From: Semisulcospira habei
Taxonomy: Eukaryota; Mollusca; Gastropoda; Semisulcospiridae
DNA length: 64,000 bases
Direction: 5' to 3'
Assembly (NCBI GenBank): GCA_036245525.1
Contig: BTPG01000005.1
Location: forward strand, 205,928,030-205,992,029
The translations under genes were made by a program, and so were the position numbers. Of the stretch, positions 1 to 10,875 are shown in pieces. Each line of letters starts with the position of its first letter. Within the stretch, counting starts at the first letter, position 1. Under the pieces are notes generated by a model, which saw only the letters and a list, made by a program, of their open reading frames with translations, was not told where the DNA came from and made no database searches.

Positions 1-91
1 CACGACTTGTGCAAGCAGAAATAATAATGTGACTGGACTGCAAGTTGGGATTTTCTGTTTTCTCTTTTGGTGCTATTTACTAATATCCGTG

Positions 92-690
92 TTAACCCAT
101 TCACTGCCGAGAAAAAAGTGAACATGATCCAGCTGCAAGAGACATAGATCCTCATGAGCCCCCGCGACTGCGGGGGCTCATGAGGATCTATGCCTCTTGC
201 GGCGACCAATACGTATCCGTGTTTCTTGGGCGGTGTTGGCTATATGGTCGTTTAAAGTTCCATTACGCGTCAGTAAATCTGAAGACACATTTCAGCACCA
301 TTTGTGTTTGTTATCCCTTGTCGACAAACCTAATGAACTTTAACAGCAGTTGGGACACGCAGCAAAAAGCACACGCGTAATCGCACTTATTTAGTCTGCT
401 CTGCCGTCAATCAATTTTTAGCCGTTTCTCGTACTGACAGCGTTGTATTTATTGAACGCCGGAGTGGAGTCGTTGTCAGGTTACGTGAGATAAAGACGAC
501 GTCTGCTGAACTGGATTCTCCTGAGTCTAAATGAACCATAGCTAGACCTGTGTGTAACGTTTTGTAACCATATGTTAGTGAAGTGTATCTTTGAACAGTT
601 ACGGCGGTAGTGGGCCTTTAATGAACCAAGATTTCAGAAACAGACATCAGTGGATGTTCAGTGTACGTAGAGTAGCAGGGAAAGGGTTAA
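92..690 (+). mobile_element. Family A element with TTAA ends
   Basis: TTAACCCATTCACTGCCGAG at 92 and AGCAGGGAAAGGGTTAA ending at 690 bound the unit. The palindrome core lies at 135-200. The body after the hairpin (GACCAATACGTATCCG, then GAACCAAGATTTCAGAAACA at 622) is shared with other A copies. This unit is longer than the usual 220 bp, so extra sequence has been inserted or duplicated inside. Confidence 0.7.
135..200. repeat. A palindrome
   Basis: Arms GCAAGAGACATAGATCCTCA and TGAGGATCTATGCCTCTTGC are nearly fully complementary, joined by CCCCCGC and GCGGGGG with a 3-4 base loop. Confidence 0.9.
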
Positions 691-1060
691 GAAGTGACCA
701 ACTGCGCTACGATAATCCCGTGCCTGTTGAAGAACGCTCCTCGTAGAACTAAATCACGTTTGTTACCTTAGTCAGAGAAGGTTAAAGGGTGTTCACGCAT
801 CGAAGAATATTTGCCGCAAAACGAACCTTGGCTATTTTTTTTAAATTTTTTAAAAATTATTATTATTATATTTTTACGGTGTTAAAATGTCAGAGTTTTC
901 TAACTGTGCACAAGACTTTTATACGCCTCGTCACCGTGACGCAGCAAATACAGGAAACCGGATTATATTTACTCTGTATCTTACAAGAGGGCGATGGATC
1001 GACCAGCATCAGACAGATACTGTCGTAGGAAGGCAAACGAATGTTAGGCTATGTTTGTGA

Positions 1061-1107
1061 AAAGAGGGTTTTCCACTGTGTTACAATGAAATTCTCAATT
1101 TTCACAT
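1061..1107. repeat. H palindrome, imperfect
   Basis: TGTGAAAAGAGGGTTTTCCA pairs imperfectly with AATGAAATTCTCAATTTTCACA. The same family is cleaner at 10071 and 13797. Confidence 0.55.
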
Positions 1108-1130
1108 AAAAATGGACTTATGTACTGCCT

Positions 1131-1188
1131 CCCAATGCGCAAAAGGTCATCGGGCCGACGTCGGCCAGATGACCTTTTGCGCATTGGG
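1131..1188. repeat. D palindrome, short form
   Basis: CCCAATGCGCAAAAGGTCAT is mirrored by ATGACCTTTTGCGCATTGGG around CGGGCCGACGTCGGCCAG. The inner GC-rich part of longer D copies is absent. Confidence 0.88.
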
Positions 1189-1275
1189 TTTTTACCGTCC
1201 TAGGACATTTATCATGGGTTTTTACCGTCCTAGGACATTTCTCATGGGTTTTTACCGTCCTTGGACATTTATCAT
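1186..1275 (+). repeat. 30-bp tandem repeat, 3 units
   Basis: Three units of GGGTTTTTACCGTCCTAGGA plus CATTTATCAT with one or two differences. The first unit starts with the last GGG of the D palindrome. Confidence 0.9.
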
Positions 1276-1762
1276 GTCTTGTACGTTGTACATTACATGA
1301 AGAACCGGTTACCTTGGTGCCATTTTTTTTACCAGGCGGGCCATGCTAGTCAGGCACTGCTTTGGGACAATGAGGTCGTTGTCGGGCTAATCATCCACGT
1401 CTTTTGAGCTGTCACAAAATTTAATCTTTCTTGAATTTTCAAAACATTATCGCAATCTTCTCTGAAATACATGCACACTACTATGTTCAACCACCTCAGT
1501 GCATTGTTGTAGAGGTCACAGGATACTCCACCCTTTGGATCAGCACCCCTCTCAGCTGTCAATGTATATCTATTCACCGAGAGTTGTCAGTAGTGCTTTG
1601 CAAACGCTCTTAGTAAGATGAGATCCGCTTGGCCGCTCCACTTTTCCGATCGATGCGTGTGCACACAATGGAAAAATCCTGTTTACCATTGAACCATTAT
1701 AACTACGGACTTGCACCGGGTGTCTCCAGCATCCCAGGATGCCCTTGCGTCGATTTCTGCAC

Positions 1763-1828
1763 GCAAGAAACATAGATTCTCATGAGCACCTGCGGCTGCA
1801 CGGGTTCATGAGCATCTATGACTCTTGC
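1763..1828. repeat. A palindrome, diverged
   Basis: GCAAGAAACATAGATTCTCA pairs with TGAGCATCTATGACTCTTGC with a few mismatches. The centre is CACCTGCGGCTGCACGGGT. Confidence 0.8.
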
Positions 1829-1978
1829 AATAGCCTGCGAAAAGGGCTGACTGATAGGATTGCGTTACATTCATGAGAACAAGGCGTGCCATCATCTGAT
1901 TTTATTAAGCATTCTGAAATAATGTCTGCTTTAACCCATTCGTCTTTACTGAATAGAAATCAAAAGAAGATGGATCGA

Positions 1979-2063
1979 CCATGAAAGTTCAAGGGTGGTG
2001 CCAGAATAGCTTGGCGCCTAAAGGCGCCAAGCTATTCTGGCACCACCCTTGAACTGTCATGGT
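1979..2063. repeat. B palindrome (GAATAGC subtype)
   Basis: CAAGGGTGGTGCCAGAATAG and CTATTCTGGCACCACCCTTG are perfect complements around GGCGCC(TAAA)GGCGCC. The unit starts at a TTAACCC at 1931. Confidence 0.9.
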
Positions 2064-2771
2064 TGTTTTAACTCTTGAACTGGTATGGAGTCTCATAGAT
2101 GACAATCCACAAATTTCGGTACTTCGACCTAGGGCGTAATATGATAATGTGTTAAATTACACGGGTTATCTCCTTCGGTTCGCTGCCGCCGTCAGCGGTA
2201 GTTGAAAAGAGAGAGACACCAGGTGTGTGTTTTGATGCCTGATGTCGTAGGCTGGATGTCTCACGCACGAGGACTACCGATGAAAGTGAGGCCAGCTGGC
2301 GACAACTTGAAGATCCGCCAAAAAGCCCTGACCAAGGTTCTACAGGCGTCTCAGGTCCCACGTGAGCCCTAGAATGCAAATACGAATGACTATAAGGGTT
2401 CACGTACAAATGTGTGTTTCTGATGTAGAATCAATTATGTTGGCTGAACAGTGAAAATGTGTCCTGTCATAAAATGATGTAACAAAACACAGGTAAAGAC
2501 GTAGAATTTGTAGGTTAATGTCTGCTTTGGAGGCCTAGTGCGCACCGCTACTGCAGCAACAACAACAGTAGCAACAACAACAAAGACTTTATGGACTGCG
2601 TCAAGAGACCCGTCCAAAAGGAAACCTTTCACACTCAACAAAAATTCGAAAAGAAATTCTTGCATCTTTGTATAAAAAGACTTCATAGGAATTTGCTTTG
2701 ACGTCACCCGTTAGAGATCCATTAAGCACAAAGACATCCGGAATGATCTCGTTGCTCTATTCCTACAACCT
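2064..2771. other. No gene recognised
   Basis: Open frames here are short and show no recognisable family. A CAACAACAACA stretch lies near 2555. The region ends at an A palindrome. Confidence 0.5.
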
Positions 2772-2837
2772 GCAAGAAGCATAGATTCTCATGAGCCCCT
2801 GTAGTAGCAGGGGCCCATGTGAATCCACGCTTCTTGC
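2772..2837. repeat. A palindrome
   Basis: GCAAGAAGCATAGATTCTCA pairs with GTGAATCCACGCTTCTTGC. The centre is GCCCCTGTAGTAGCAGGGGC. Confidence 0.85.
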
Positions 2838-3195
2838 TCGTGTGCATCGGGTCTATTTGCCTCCCTTTCTGCTCCTAAAAAGATGTGATTTGACGAGGTT
2901 ACTTATGATGGCTCTCCGCCTGCGCGCCCGCTGCGCCCGACTTTCATTCGATGGCGGTCAAAAGAAGACAATTACTTTTCCTAATATCTATCCCGCAGCA
3001 AATGCTACCAATCTGTCATAAGCACAGATCTTCATAGTTCCAAGCAGCTTGCTACGGATTATGAGAATGAATGCCTTTTTCTTTGCATCATGAAGACCTA
3101 CATTTCTGAGGCGGAAGGAAGTCTTGGAGACAGAGAGAGCGAAGACTGCAACAACTTTTCCCAATATCGTCTCCTGCAGCTTTGGCTTTTTATTT

Positions 3196-3261
3196 GCAAG
3201 AGGCACAGATCCTCATGAGCCCCCGCATCTGCGGGGGCTCATGAGGATCTACGCCTCTTGC
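3196..3261. repeat. A palindrome
   Basis: GCAAGAGGCACAGATCCTCA pairs with TGAGGATCTACGCCTCTTGC, with an intact CCCCCGC/GCGGGGG centre. Confidence 0.9.
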
Positions 3262-3483
3262 TGACGTCGTTTCAGAATTGTTTATCCTTATTCTCTAAGC
3301 AGAAGGAGGTCTGAAGGGTTCAACCGACGATGCATTTCATCAATGGAATAATGAATGTTTCCAGCATTACGGGTAAACAACGCCGAGCGCTCCGCCCGTA
3401 AATCAGACTTACTGTCCCCGCCAGATTCCGGTCCCTTATATACAGAATGGCGCCCACTCCGTCATGATACGACACAACCTGCT

Positions 3484-3556
3484 TTAACTCATTCGAGACG
3501 TGCTGCCCCCGGATTATGCCGCGTATCCGGAGGTGGCACATCTCGAATGAGTTAAG
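3484..3556. repeat. F palindrome with AACTCATTC ends
   Basis: TTTAACTCATTCGAGACGTGC at the left and CATCTCGAATGAGTTAA at the right enclose CCCCGGATTATGCCGCGTAT and CCGGAGG. Left and right termini are inverted copies ending in TTAA or TTTAA. Confidence 0.82.
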
Positions 3557-4250
3557 CCACCAACCTTATGAGAGATCCAATGACGGTCATGAAAGACACT
3601 TGAAGACATTTCTTTAGCGCGGGTTGAATTGGCCTGTGGTGTTTATGTTGTCTGTCGTTACTCAGTCTTTGTATTTTTCCAACTTGGTTCTTTGCTATCT
3701 CTTCTGTACGTAACCTCTCCCTACCAAAGCGCCATAAGCAGTCTACCAAAGGGTGCGTTTTGGTGCTGTATCAAAGAAACTCATCATGACCATTATCATC
3801 ATTTAGGTTCCTGTAGCCAAACAACCGTGGTGGTCTCTAGTGACGGCTGACACTTTTGCCCTTGAAGACTTGAAGACCTCTTCATTCTTTCTCAGAAAGA
3901 TGGTTAGTCAAAACGAGTTCTGCAGTTCTGTACTAAAGGAGACGGATCCGTCTACCATGGTAGCTCAAGGATGGTGCCAAAACATCTTCGCTCCTGCGCT
4001 AACATATTCTTCGGAGGACAGTTTAAGAAAAAAAAAGCTTTTAACTGTCGGTAGCGCTTACCTCTGCCTACAAACAGAGGGTTAAATTCTTGCTTACTGC
4101 TTAATGTGTAACGAAGGGACCTTTTTTTTTTTAATTTAGGAATATATGTGTACTTGTCATATTTTTCCACTTCGGCCTTTATTGCACTGTCCCCTATATT
4201 CTGTTCTGTGTCTTAACATGGTCCATCCGTCTTCTCGTATGGTGTATCAG
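3557..4250. other. No gene; degraded B remnant
   Basis: At 3957-4012 GGTAGCTCAAGGATGGTGCC resembles the left arm of B, and the right arm has decayed. Nothing else was recognised. Confidence 0.4.
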
Positions 4251-4252
4251 GG

Positions 4253-4334
4253 TTAACCCTGTGGCTGTCGGTAGCGTTTCTTGTCGAGGTGATTCCTTAA
4301 GGAATCACCTCGACAAAAAGCGCTACCGACAGCC
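4253..4334. repeat. C palindrome
   Basis: TTAACCCTGTGGCTGTCGGT leads into AGCGTTTCTTGTCGAGGTGA, mirrored by TCACCTCGACAAAAAGCGCT and ACCGACAGCC around TTCCTTAAGGAA. The right end has lost the TTAA. Confidence 0.88.
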
Positions 4335-4554
4335 GCGCGGATCTCTGTTTGAATGGCTGAAGCAGTTGCAAGGACACGTCCACCCAAGCTGATTTGAATT
4401 ACGCGGAAGGGATGGCTGTATGGTTGGCTATGACTTTCCATCCTTGGATCTTGAGTGCCGGGAAGGAGTTAGGGGGAAGCTCAGGCTGGCGCAGAGACAT
4501 GCCATGCTTTTCACAGTGTTTTTAAACGTGCAGTGTTTATTTCTTGTTCACTGT

Positions 4555-4760
4555 AAAACACACACGCTCGCAAACACAGGCAGAGGGCACGCTCTCACAC
4601 ACACTGATACGTTTGTATGCCACAAACACACACGCGCGCGCGTGCTCACACACACACGCCCACACACCGTGGGTGTGCCTGCGTGCGTGCACTGTGTGTA
4701 TGTGTGTGTGCGCGCGCGTGCGTGTGTTTTTGCGAAAAAAACGTGTTAGTGTGTGTTAGA
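4555..4760. repeat. CA-rich then GT-rich tract
   Basis: A CACACGC-rich stretch is followed at 4676 by a GTGTGTGCGC-rich stretch, forming an imperfect inverted repeat. Frames through it encode only low-complexity dipeptides. Confidence 0.8.
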
Positions 4761-4884
4761 GCGTGTGTTGTTGGGTCTCAACTTCGGCGTACACTCAACC
4801 TCGGCCAAAGTGACATATACTGCTAAACAATAGTAAGGTACATTAACTTTTCAGTGTGAATTATTACAAGTTCAGGCCGCTGAC

Positions 4885-4966
4885 ACGCATGCACACAGGC
4901 ACTCGCACGCGCGCACGCACGCACGAACGCACGCACACACACACACACGCACGCACGCACGCACGC

Positions 4967-5008
<42 letters not shown>
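4885..5008. repeat. (CA)n/(CGCA)n microsatellite
   Basis: GCACGCACGCAC repeats grade into pure CA at about 4972-5008. Confidence 0.9.
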
Positions 5009-5010
<2 letters not shown>

Positions 5011-5159
5011 TACATCTCCACCACAAATAACGAACGAATCATTTTGGCATTTGAAAGGAATCTTTATCTTTGAAGCTACTGTATCTGCATTCGTCATTAA
5101 CGGTGTAATGGGAAAACAACAGGGCCAAGCAGCACGAGAAAGCACAAACCTTGCGTAAG

Positions 5160-5450
5160 TCAGTACGTAAGATGAACTACTGTGGCGTAAGACCTGCGCA
5201 AACTGTTACACGATGCGCAACATAAATAATTGCGTAAAGGGCACCACTATATTACGCTCCCTCAAAATGCGTATTGACGGTTTGGACAAATTTTATGCTC
5301 ACAGTGCGCAATATTTACGCGCTTTTACAGTGTGTAATGCCTTGCGCACAGTTTACACTCCGTCACAATGCGTAATGAATTGCGCAGATTTTGCGCTTTC
5401 TGTCACAGTGCGTAATGGCTTGCGCAAAGTGTACGCTCTCCCACGCTTCT
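5160..5450 (+). repeat. Degenerate tandem repeat
   Basis: Repeats of TGCGTAATGxCTTGCGCA and TTTACGCTC at irregular spacing of about 30-60 bp, for example at 5331, 5368 and 5408. Confidence 0.6.
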
Positions 5451-5656
5451 CGGCCGTCCGGGAGAGTGAAGTACATGTAAAACCAAACGCTCGTATAAAA
5501 AAGTAACGTGTAATTAGAACCCAAAGCATACAGGGTGACTGATTCGGTGTTAGGTACAAAAATACATCACATTTGGTAGACGACGAGGTTTGCTTATGAG
5601 TACACATTCATAGGATAAAGAAAACATCACATAAAACGAGCCTCCAGGGTCCTTTC

Positions 5657-5762
5657 CATCAAGCAAAAGACCATCGGGTCTACACTGACCGCAGTTGGCC
5701 CGCGCACAAAGTGCGCGGGCCAACTGCGGTCAATGTCTCCCCGATGACCTTTCGCGTAATGG
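5657..5762. repeat. D palindrome, long form
   Basis: The inner arms TGACCGCAGTTGGCCCGCGC and GCGCGGGCCAACTGCGGTCA are perfect around ACAAAGT. The outer arms GCAAAAGACCATCGGG and CCCGATGACCTTTCGC are imperfect. Confidence 0.9.
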
Positions 5763-6660
5763 ACTGCACAAACTGTACATTCGACAAGTGCAACATGACT
5801 GAAAAAGAATTTTGTTTGGGTTGTGGTGGGTGGACGTTTTTATAAGAGATGATAAAAACACATTGATGAATATCAGTGCTGAGGCCATAAGGGGACTGCA
5901 CACATGTGAAGTATTTTGAAAATGATTTTTTTTTTCACTACAAAAATGTCCGCTTGTAATGATAAAGGGATGGAAAATTGACGTCACGCAAGAAGAAGAA
6001 CATACGTCCCACATATAAATTATCAAATAGTTAAAGCGATGGACAATTGATGTAACTTGAGAAGAAAAATATAGACTATGTCCCCGCCAAAAAAAAAAAA
6101 ATTGTTACACCCCAAGCTGTGGCACGCCCCAGCCTGTGCACAAGAATCTTTCCGGTCTCGAGTAGCCTCGTAATGGAGGCATGTCCCTTAGTGATTGGCT
6201 GATCATTTGGGATGGCTCCATTTACAAACTGACTTGTACAGATCTTGATCTAGATCTGGAAATTAAATGACGTTTTAATGGATCTTAGTTACAGAAAGCT
6301 GTCTCAATTTAGCAGTAAGCAGTGAAAAATCCGCAAAAGGCGCACATTCTGAAAGTCCGAAATGACTTCACAACATTACGTGGGCACTTTTCTGCCGATT
6401 TCAAACAAACTGATCTTTAAAACGGTTAAATCTGCACCACATGTTTTAAAAATATTTTTCACGTATTTCCACTGGTCACGTGATGAATTCGAGACCGGAA
6501 GACCTTCTGTGCACGGGCTGGGGCGTGCTACAGCTTGGGGCGTAACAAGAATATCAAATGGAACTTTGAACTTGAGCAACTAAAGCTATCTTTTTGAGAA
6601 AGGTTCACAGTTCTCTTCGATGATCAAACTCGACAGTCAACGAACTAGCACTGAACTTCC
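5763..6660. other. No gene recognised
   Basis: AT-rich sequence. CACCCCAAGCTGTGGCACGC at 6109 and GCGTGCTACAGCTTGGGGCG at 6524 are inverted copies about 400 bp apart, suggesting the ends of an unidentified element. Confidence 0.45.
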
Positions 6661-6665
6661 TTCTC

Positions 6666-6747
6666 CCTTTGGCTGTCGGTAGCTCTTTTTGTCGCGATGA
6701 TTCCGACAGGAATCATCGCGACAAAAAGAGCTACCGACAGCCAAAGT
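6666..6747. repeat. C palindrome
   Basis: CTTTGGCTGTCGGTAGCTCT and AGAGCTACCGACAGCCAAAG are exact complements. TGTCGCGATGATTCC lies inside with its mirror. Confidence 0.92.
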
Positions 6748-7015
6748 TCCAAATCACAGACCCACACACAGTTCTCTCTGAGTAGAGATCAGACCATATG
6801 CGTTCGTCGGTGAGTCGTTTGAGAGAGATCATCCCTTGTGCCGCCAAAACCAACACGGAAACAACAATGGGGAGTTTGACTGCGCGAGGTGCGGCCAACT
6901 CTAAAATGACTTATAATTACCGACGAGAAAGTGTGAGATGGGATAACAATTGATAATTTTGGGTGGAAATGCGCAAATTGTGCCGGAACTACAGAAGGAA
7001 ACACGGGAGAAACAC

Positions 7016-7187
7016 AACAGAGCCTGTTTTGAGCGATCACCTCTTTGTTCTTTATTAACGACCATCTTTGATTCATAACACATTTTGTCCGTGGCGATTT
7101 TTCTTGAGAAAGCACTTGTCTTTTAAGACTACATTTTTTTTTTTACTTGCAAAAGGGCGGTTGCTCAAAACAGGTTCTACTGTGGTA
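7016..7187. mobile_element. M element (short, inverted ends)
   Basis: AGAGCCTGTTTTGAGCGATC at the left and GGTTGCTCAAAACAGGTTCT at the right form terminal inverted repeats of about 22 bp around an AT-rich body. A related copy lies at 8602. Confidence 0.7.
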
Positions 7188-7561
7188 GCAACGACGGAAG
7201 TGATCTCATTTTGACTCCGTCGCCAGGCGTCCGACTTGGTAGACTGACGATACCGCCCACTTTCATTGCGTGAACGGGAGACGTTGTAAAATGACTAATA
7301 AACGACAAGTATACACATATCAAAATGAGAAAAAGTGAGCTCACAATGGGCAACAGACGATAACGAGGTGATTTAGCTCTGTAGTAGAAAAATAAAAGCC
7401 AACATTTTTGGCGAACGATGCATCGGACATTGTGTGTTCCAATGCTGATAGATCTATACATTTACCGCAAGTTGCGTGAAACATTTGCACTGCTCTCAAA
7501 ACACGACCCAGAATCAAACGCCTTGTCGTGACTAGCATCATGCCGAGTCTGAACCCGGTAA

Positions 7562-7652
7562 GACACCAGGGCCGACGTCGGCCGCAGTGGGAATGCGCAC
7601 AGCCGTGCGCGGGCCCACTGCGGCCGACGCCGGTCTGAGGGTCTTTTGTCCA
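7562..7652. repeat. D palindrome
   Basis: GGGCCGACGTCGGCCGCAGT and CCCACTGCGGCCGACGCCGG mirror each other around GCGCACAGCCGTGCGC. Confidence 0.88.
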
Positions 7653-7756
7653 CTGGGAAGAGAGAACAAAGAGAGTTCTGAACAAAGTATGCCGGCCATT
7701 TACACAAAGTTGATGAAGCATCGCTCTCTCCGCTCCATATGAACAACAGGATCGAA

Positions 7757-7757
<1 letters not shown>

Positions 7758-7840
<83 letters not shown>
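7758..7840 (+). repeat. (GT)n microsatellite
   Basis: About 41 uninterrupted GT units. Confidence 0.97.
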
Positions 7841-7841
<1 letters not shown>

Positions 7842-7897
7842 ACACTGCCGTATTTAAGTTGTATATATTCACACCTACACATTACATCTAAACTGAG

Positions 7898-7953
7898 CTG
7901 GTCTGTGATTTTGGACCTTACGGCTGAGCCGTATGGCCCAAAATCACACACCG
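7898..7953. repeat. G palindrome
   Basis: TCTGTGATTTTGGACCTTAC and GGCCCAAAATCACACACC pair around GGCTGAGCCGTA. Confidence 0.82.
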
Positions 7954-8601
7954 ACACTCTACTACTGAACACACCACGACTGTCTAAGTCTTAGAAAAGG
8001 AGACAGTTGATGGTTTTATTTTTGAAAGTAGCTCGTATACCTAGTGGTGGTGATTTGGGTGCGAAGTCTTCTCTTTGGTACGGCGACTCGGGCTAAATCC
8101 ACTAGTTCGGGATGCGAAGCTGCTGAATACGGCTTCAAGGCTCTGCCGAGTGCGGCTACGAGGCTCTGCCGAGTACGGCTATGAGGCTCTGCTGAGGTGG
8201 AAGCACCTTGCGAGTCAAAATAAATACGAGGCTCGTAAAATGCCACCACAAACAAACCCATCCTACAATGTTCGTTAAACATTTTTTTAAAGACCACACG
8301 CAGACATGAAAATATCGAACGCGCCCTTTAAGCGCATTGATGAAACACGTTGTTACATATTCTTTTTTATTGACCCCTCGAACTCTGGTACAGATATATC
8401 GGGCGCGCGAGGGCAACACTCAAAGAAACAGAAATTACGTTTTACGTCAACGCGCACTTAAAAGGGCACTTTGCTAAATATGCCTTTCTGGTGAGCTCTG
8501 AAAGCCTAGGGATTATGGAAATGTGCACACACATCACGGCAAAGTGCATCGCGGACGAAGAGGCAGGGCTGGGGAGATAAGAAGAGGGAAGTAGTTACTA
8601 G
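7954..8601. other. No gene recognised
   Basis: AAGGCTCTGCCGAGTGCGGC is tandemly repeated about three times at 8131-8200. No conserved protein is seen. Confidence 0.45.
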
Positions 8602-8760
8602 AGTAGAACCTGTTTTGAGCGACCACCCTCATGAGCAATGACCTGTCGTTAAAGACTGTCGCCACCTAAACGATCATCTTCACAATTTGGCTTTCAAGAC
8701 TTGTCTTGAGAGAAATCTTCTCTCGTACGACTACATAATTTTTTTGGTTGTTGTTGCAAG
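8602..8760 (+). mobile_element. M element, 3' end replaced by SINE
   Basis: TAGAACCTGTTTTGAGCGAC begins the copy. Shared internal sequence (GACTTGTCTTGAGAGAAA, GACTACAT) follows the M copy at 7016. The inverted right end is missing, and the SINE begins at the break. Confidence 0.65.
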
Positions 8761-8761
8761 T

Positions 8762-9185
8762 TGGGGCGGTCCGTGGCGCAGTGGTTAAGGCGTTTGCCAC
8801 CAATGCTAAAGGTGCGAGGTTCTATTCCTGGTTCCGGCGTCGGACTTTTCTCCTCTAGTAAGTGTCACCGTTAATTCGGGCGGACCGTCGGGGGTTCTTT
8901 CTCCGGGTACTCAGGCTCTTCCTCCCCCTCCACTTTGGTACCAGTTTCAGCCAACTTAATAAAATTTCAAATACAAACGATTTCCAAATACAACTTCAGC
9001 AGCTCGCTTGAGCTTGCCCTTAGCACCACGTGAATGTTCTATGTTTACGTACAGTGTGTGAGTGAATGCGCGTGTTTCACGTGAGCGTGCTTGTTGGGTT
9101 CAGTTCGCGGCTACATTCTGCGCATTGAGTTATATTATAAATATGAAGAAATGCGCCATATAAATTCCATGTAATAATAATTTTT
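8762..9185 (+). mobile_element. tRNA-derived SINE, copy 1
   Basis: The head GGCGGTCCGTGGCGCAGTGG with GGTGCGAGGTTCTATTCC gives A-box- and B-box-like segments of a polymerase III promoter. A body of CGGGCGGACCGTCGGGGGTT, CACTTTGGTACC and TTGGGTTCAGTTCGCGG follows, then a GCGCCATATAAATT tail with AATAATAA. The start cuts off the 3' end of an M element (8602-8760). Confidence 0.75.
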
Positions 9186-9202
9186 TTAAAAGGTGGTTGG
9201 TT

Positions 9203-9301
9203 CCCAATGCGCAAAAGGCCATCGGGCTGACGTCGGTCGCTGTTGGCCCCGGCACGGCCAACGGCGACCGAAATCAGCCCGATGGCCTTTTGCGCATTGG
9301 G
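9203..9301. repeat. D palindrome, full outer arms
   Basis: CCCAATGCGCAAAAGGCCAT and ATGGCCTTTTGCGCATTGGG are exact complements, with inner arms GGTCGCTGTTGGCC and GGCCAACGGCGACC, each arm carrying matching changes against other D copies. Confidence 0.92.
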
Positions 9302-9383
9302 TTGTACTCTAACACGAAGATACCTTGAGCCTTAGTAAAGGAATCGTGTTGGATTGATGATCATAGATGGTGACGGAGAATGA

Positions 9384-9445
9384 AGGTGGGGGGAGGGGGG
9401 ATTTGTTGGAGGGGGGGGGAGGGGGGGGGCAGGGGTGAGGGGGAT
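9384..9445 (+). repeat. G-rich tract
   Basis: Runs of 5-9 G separated by A or T. Four or more G-runs lie close enough to allow a quadruplex. Confidence 0.7.
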
Positions 9446-9715
9446 TCAGGACTGTGAAGGAGTGGAGGTTGAGGACTGTGGGACGGGCAATTGTGGGCTG
9501 TGGACCTAATAATTATATAAGAAGGGTTTTATTTAAAATGGAAGGGAGTAAAAGGGGGGCTTTGATTTTCCACTTTCCTAAGTTGAAAATCGTTGGAAAG
9601 CAAGGCGGTCAATAATGGAATGTTAGTATGTATCATAAATCGATCACGACATCGGATTAAAATGTGCGGGCAGTCGTACAGACACTGAGTCAAAATGAAC
9701 GCTACACGTATTTAA

Positions 9716-9763
9716 CACACACACACACACAAAATAAATAAATAAATAAATAAATAAATAAAA
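9716..9763 (+). repeat. (CA)n then (AAAT)n
   Basis: A short CA run is followed by eight AAAT/AATA units. Confidence 0.85.
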
Positions 9764-9841
9764 AACATCTAGAATATAGCGAAAATTTTGCAGCAGCAAG
9801 AGCACAATGACATCCGACAGACCTGTTTTCAAAAAAGAATA

Positions 9842-9909
9842 TTAACCCTTTGGGTGTCGGTAGCGGTTTTTTGTTGCGACAAAAACCGCTGCCGACAGCC
9901 AAAGGGTTA
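9842..9909. mobile_element. C palindrome, complete with TTAA ends
   Basis: TTAACCCTTTGGGTGTCGGT and CCGACAGCCAAAGGGTTAA bound the unit. The element is little more than the palindrome itself, shorter than other C copies because the GATTCC centre is missing. Confidence 0.9.
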
Positions 9910-10070
9910 AAATGGTAGTTTGTATGATATTTGAGTGATTCCGTGAGGGTCGCTTAGCACAGGAAGATGCCTAGAGCCGCCACAGGCATCAGCTGAGACA
10001 CGCCTTTTCGGTATGTATATCAAGGTACAATATTCTGCTCTGTGAAGGCAAAAGGCGGCGAGTCCATGGT

Positions 10071-10124
10071 TGTGAAAAGCGAGATTTTCATTGCAATACA
10101 ATGAAAATCTCGCTTTTCACAAAC
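10071..10124. repeat. H palindrome
   Basis: TGTGAAAAGCGAGATTTTCA and TGAAAATCTCGCTTTTCACA are exact complements around TTGCAATACAA. Confidence 0.92.
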
Positions 10125-10875
10125 ACAGATTTATTGCCTTTTACAAGGCAGCTATTCCATTCACTATCAATTATTTATACAATATATTTTTTATAGTTAA
10201 TAGAAGAGATCAACATTGTACATTGAAACAAAACGTATGTCCGAGTCTCCACCCAAGCCTGCGGGAATGAGTAGCATTCACATTAGCGTTTGCACTTTAA
10301 GTACATATACTTCATTTATTGAGCATTTTATCATTCCCTAGTGATAGACATCAAACTGAACACAACAACACACATGAGATGAGATAGTTTTGGGATGTCT
10401 TCGATGTTAGAACGAAGTACAGCATTTGACATTTGGAATATATGAAGTCTCTAACTTTGGTTTACACTCGCACGGAGAGCAAACAGACACACAATGATCA
10501 CCACTTTGGTTTGTGCTCGTTTGACAAAAGAGGCACACACAAGTTGAGGAGAGAGCATAGAACTTGAATATAACTTTAATATAACTATAATAAAGACAAC
10601 AAAAAAAAATTTAGGAAGGGGATATTTTGGCTTGTAAAACGAAAGGCATCTCCACTGTCACCAGCGAATAAAGTAATCGCTAAAATAAGTACATTTATGA
10701 GTATGAAAAAGCACGTTAGCAAACACAGTCACAGCAGAAATAGAAAAATATTTTAAGTTTGTTTGTTGTTGTTTTTTTTTTGCAAGAGCTGAACATGTAC
10801 ATGAGCAAATTCGGCGTTGTGCTATATACCTTGCACTGTTCATATCAGTACCTTCGGTCGCTTGTAAATGGACAA
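10125..10875. other. No gene recognised
   Basis: AT-rich sequence with no open frame resembling a known family. Confidence 0.4.

Noticed and set aside
8762..8845. Functional tRNA gene
   Set aside because: The sequence has A- and B-box-like parts but no closed cloverleaf, and it continues into a SINE body repeated at 16321.
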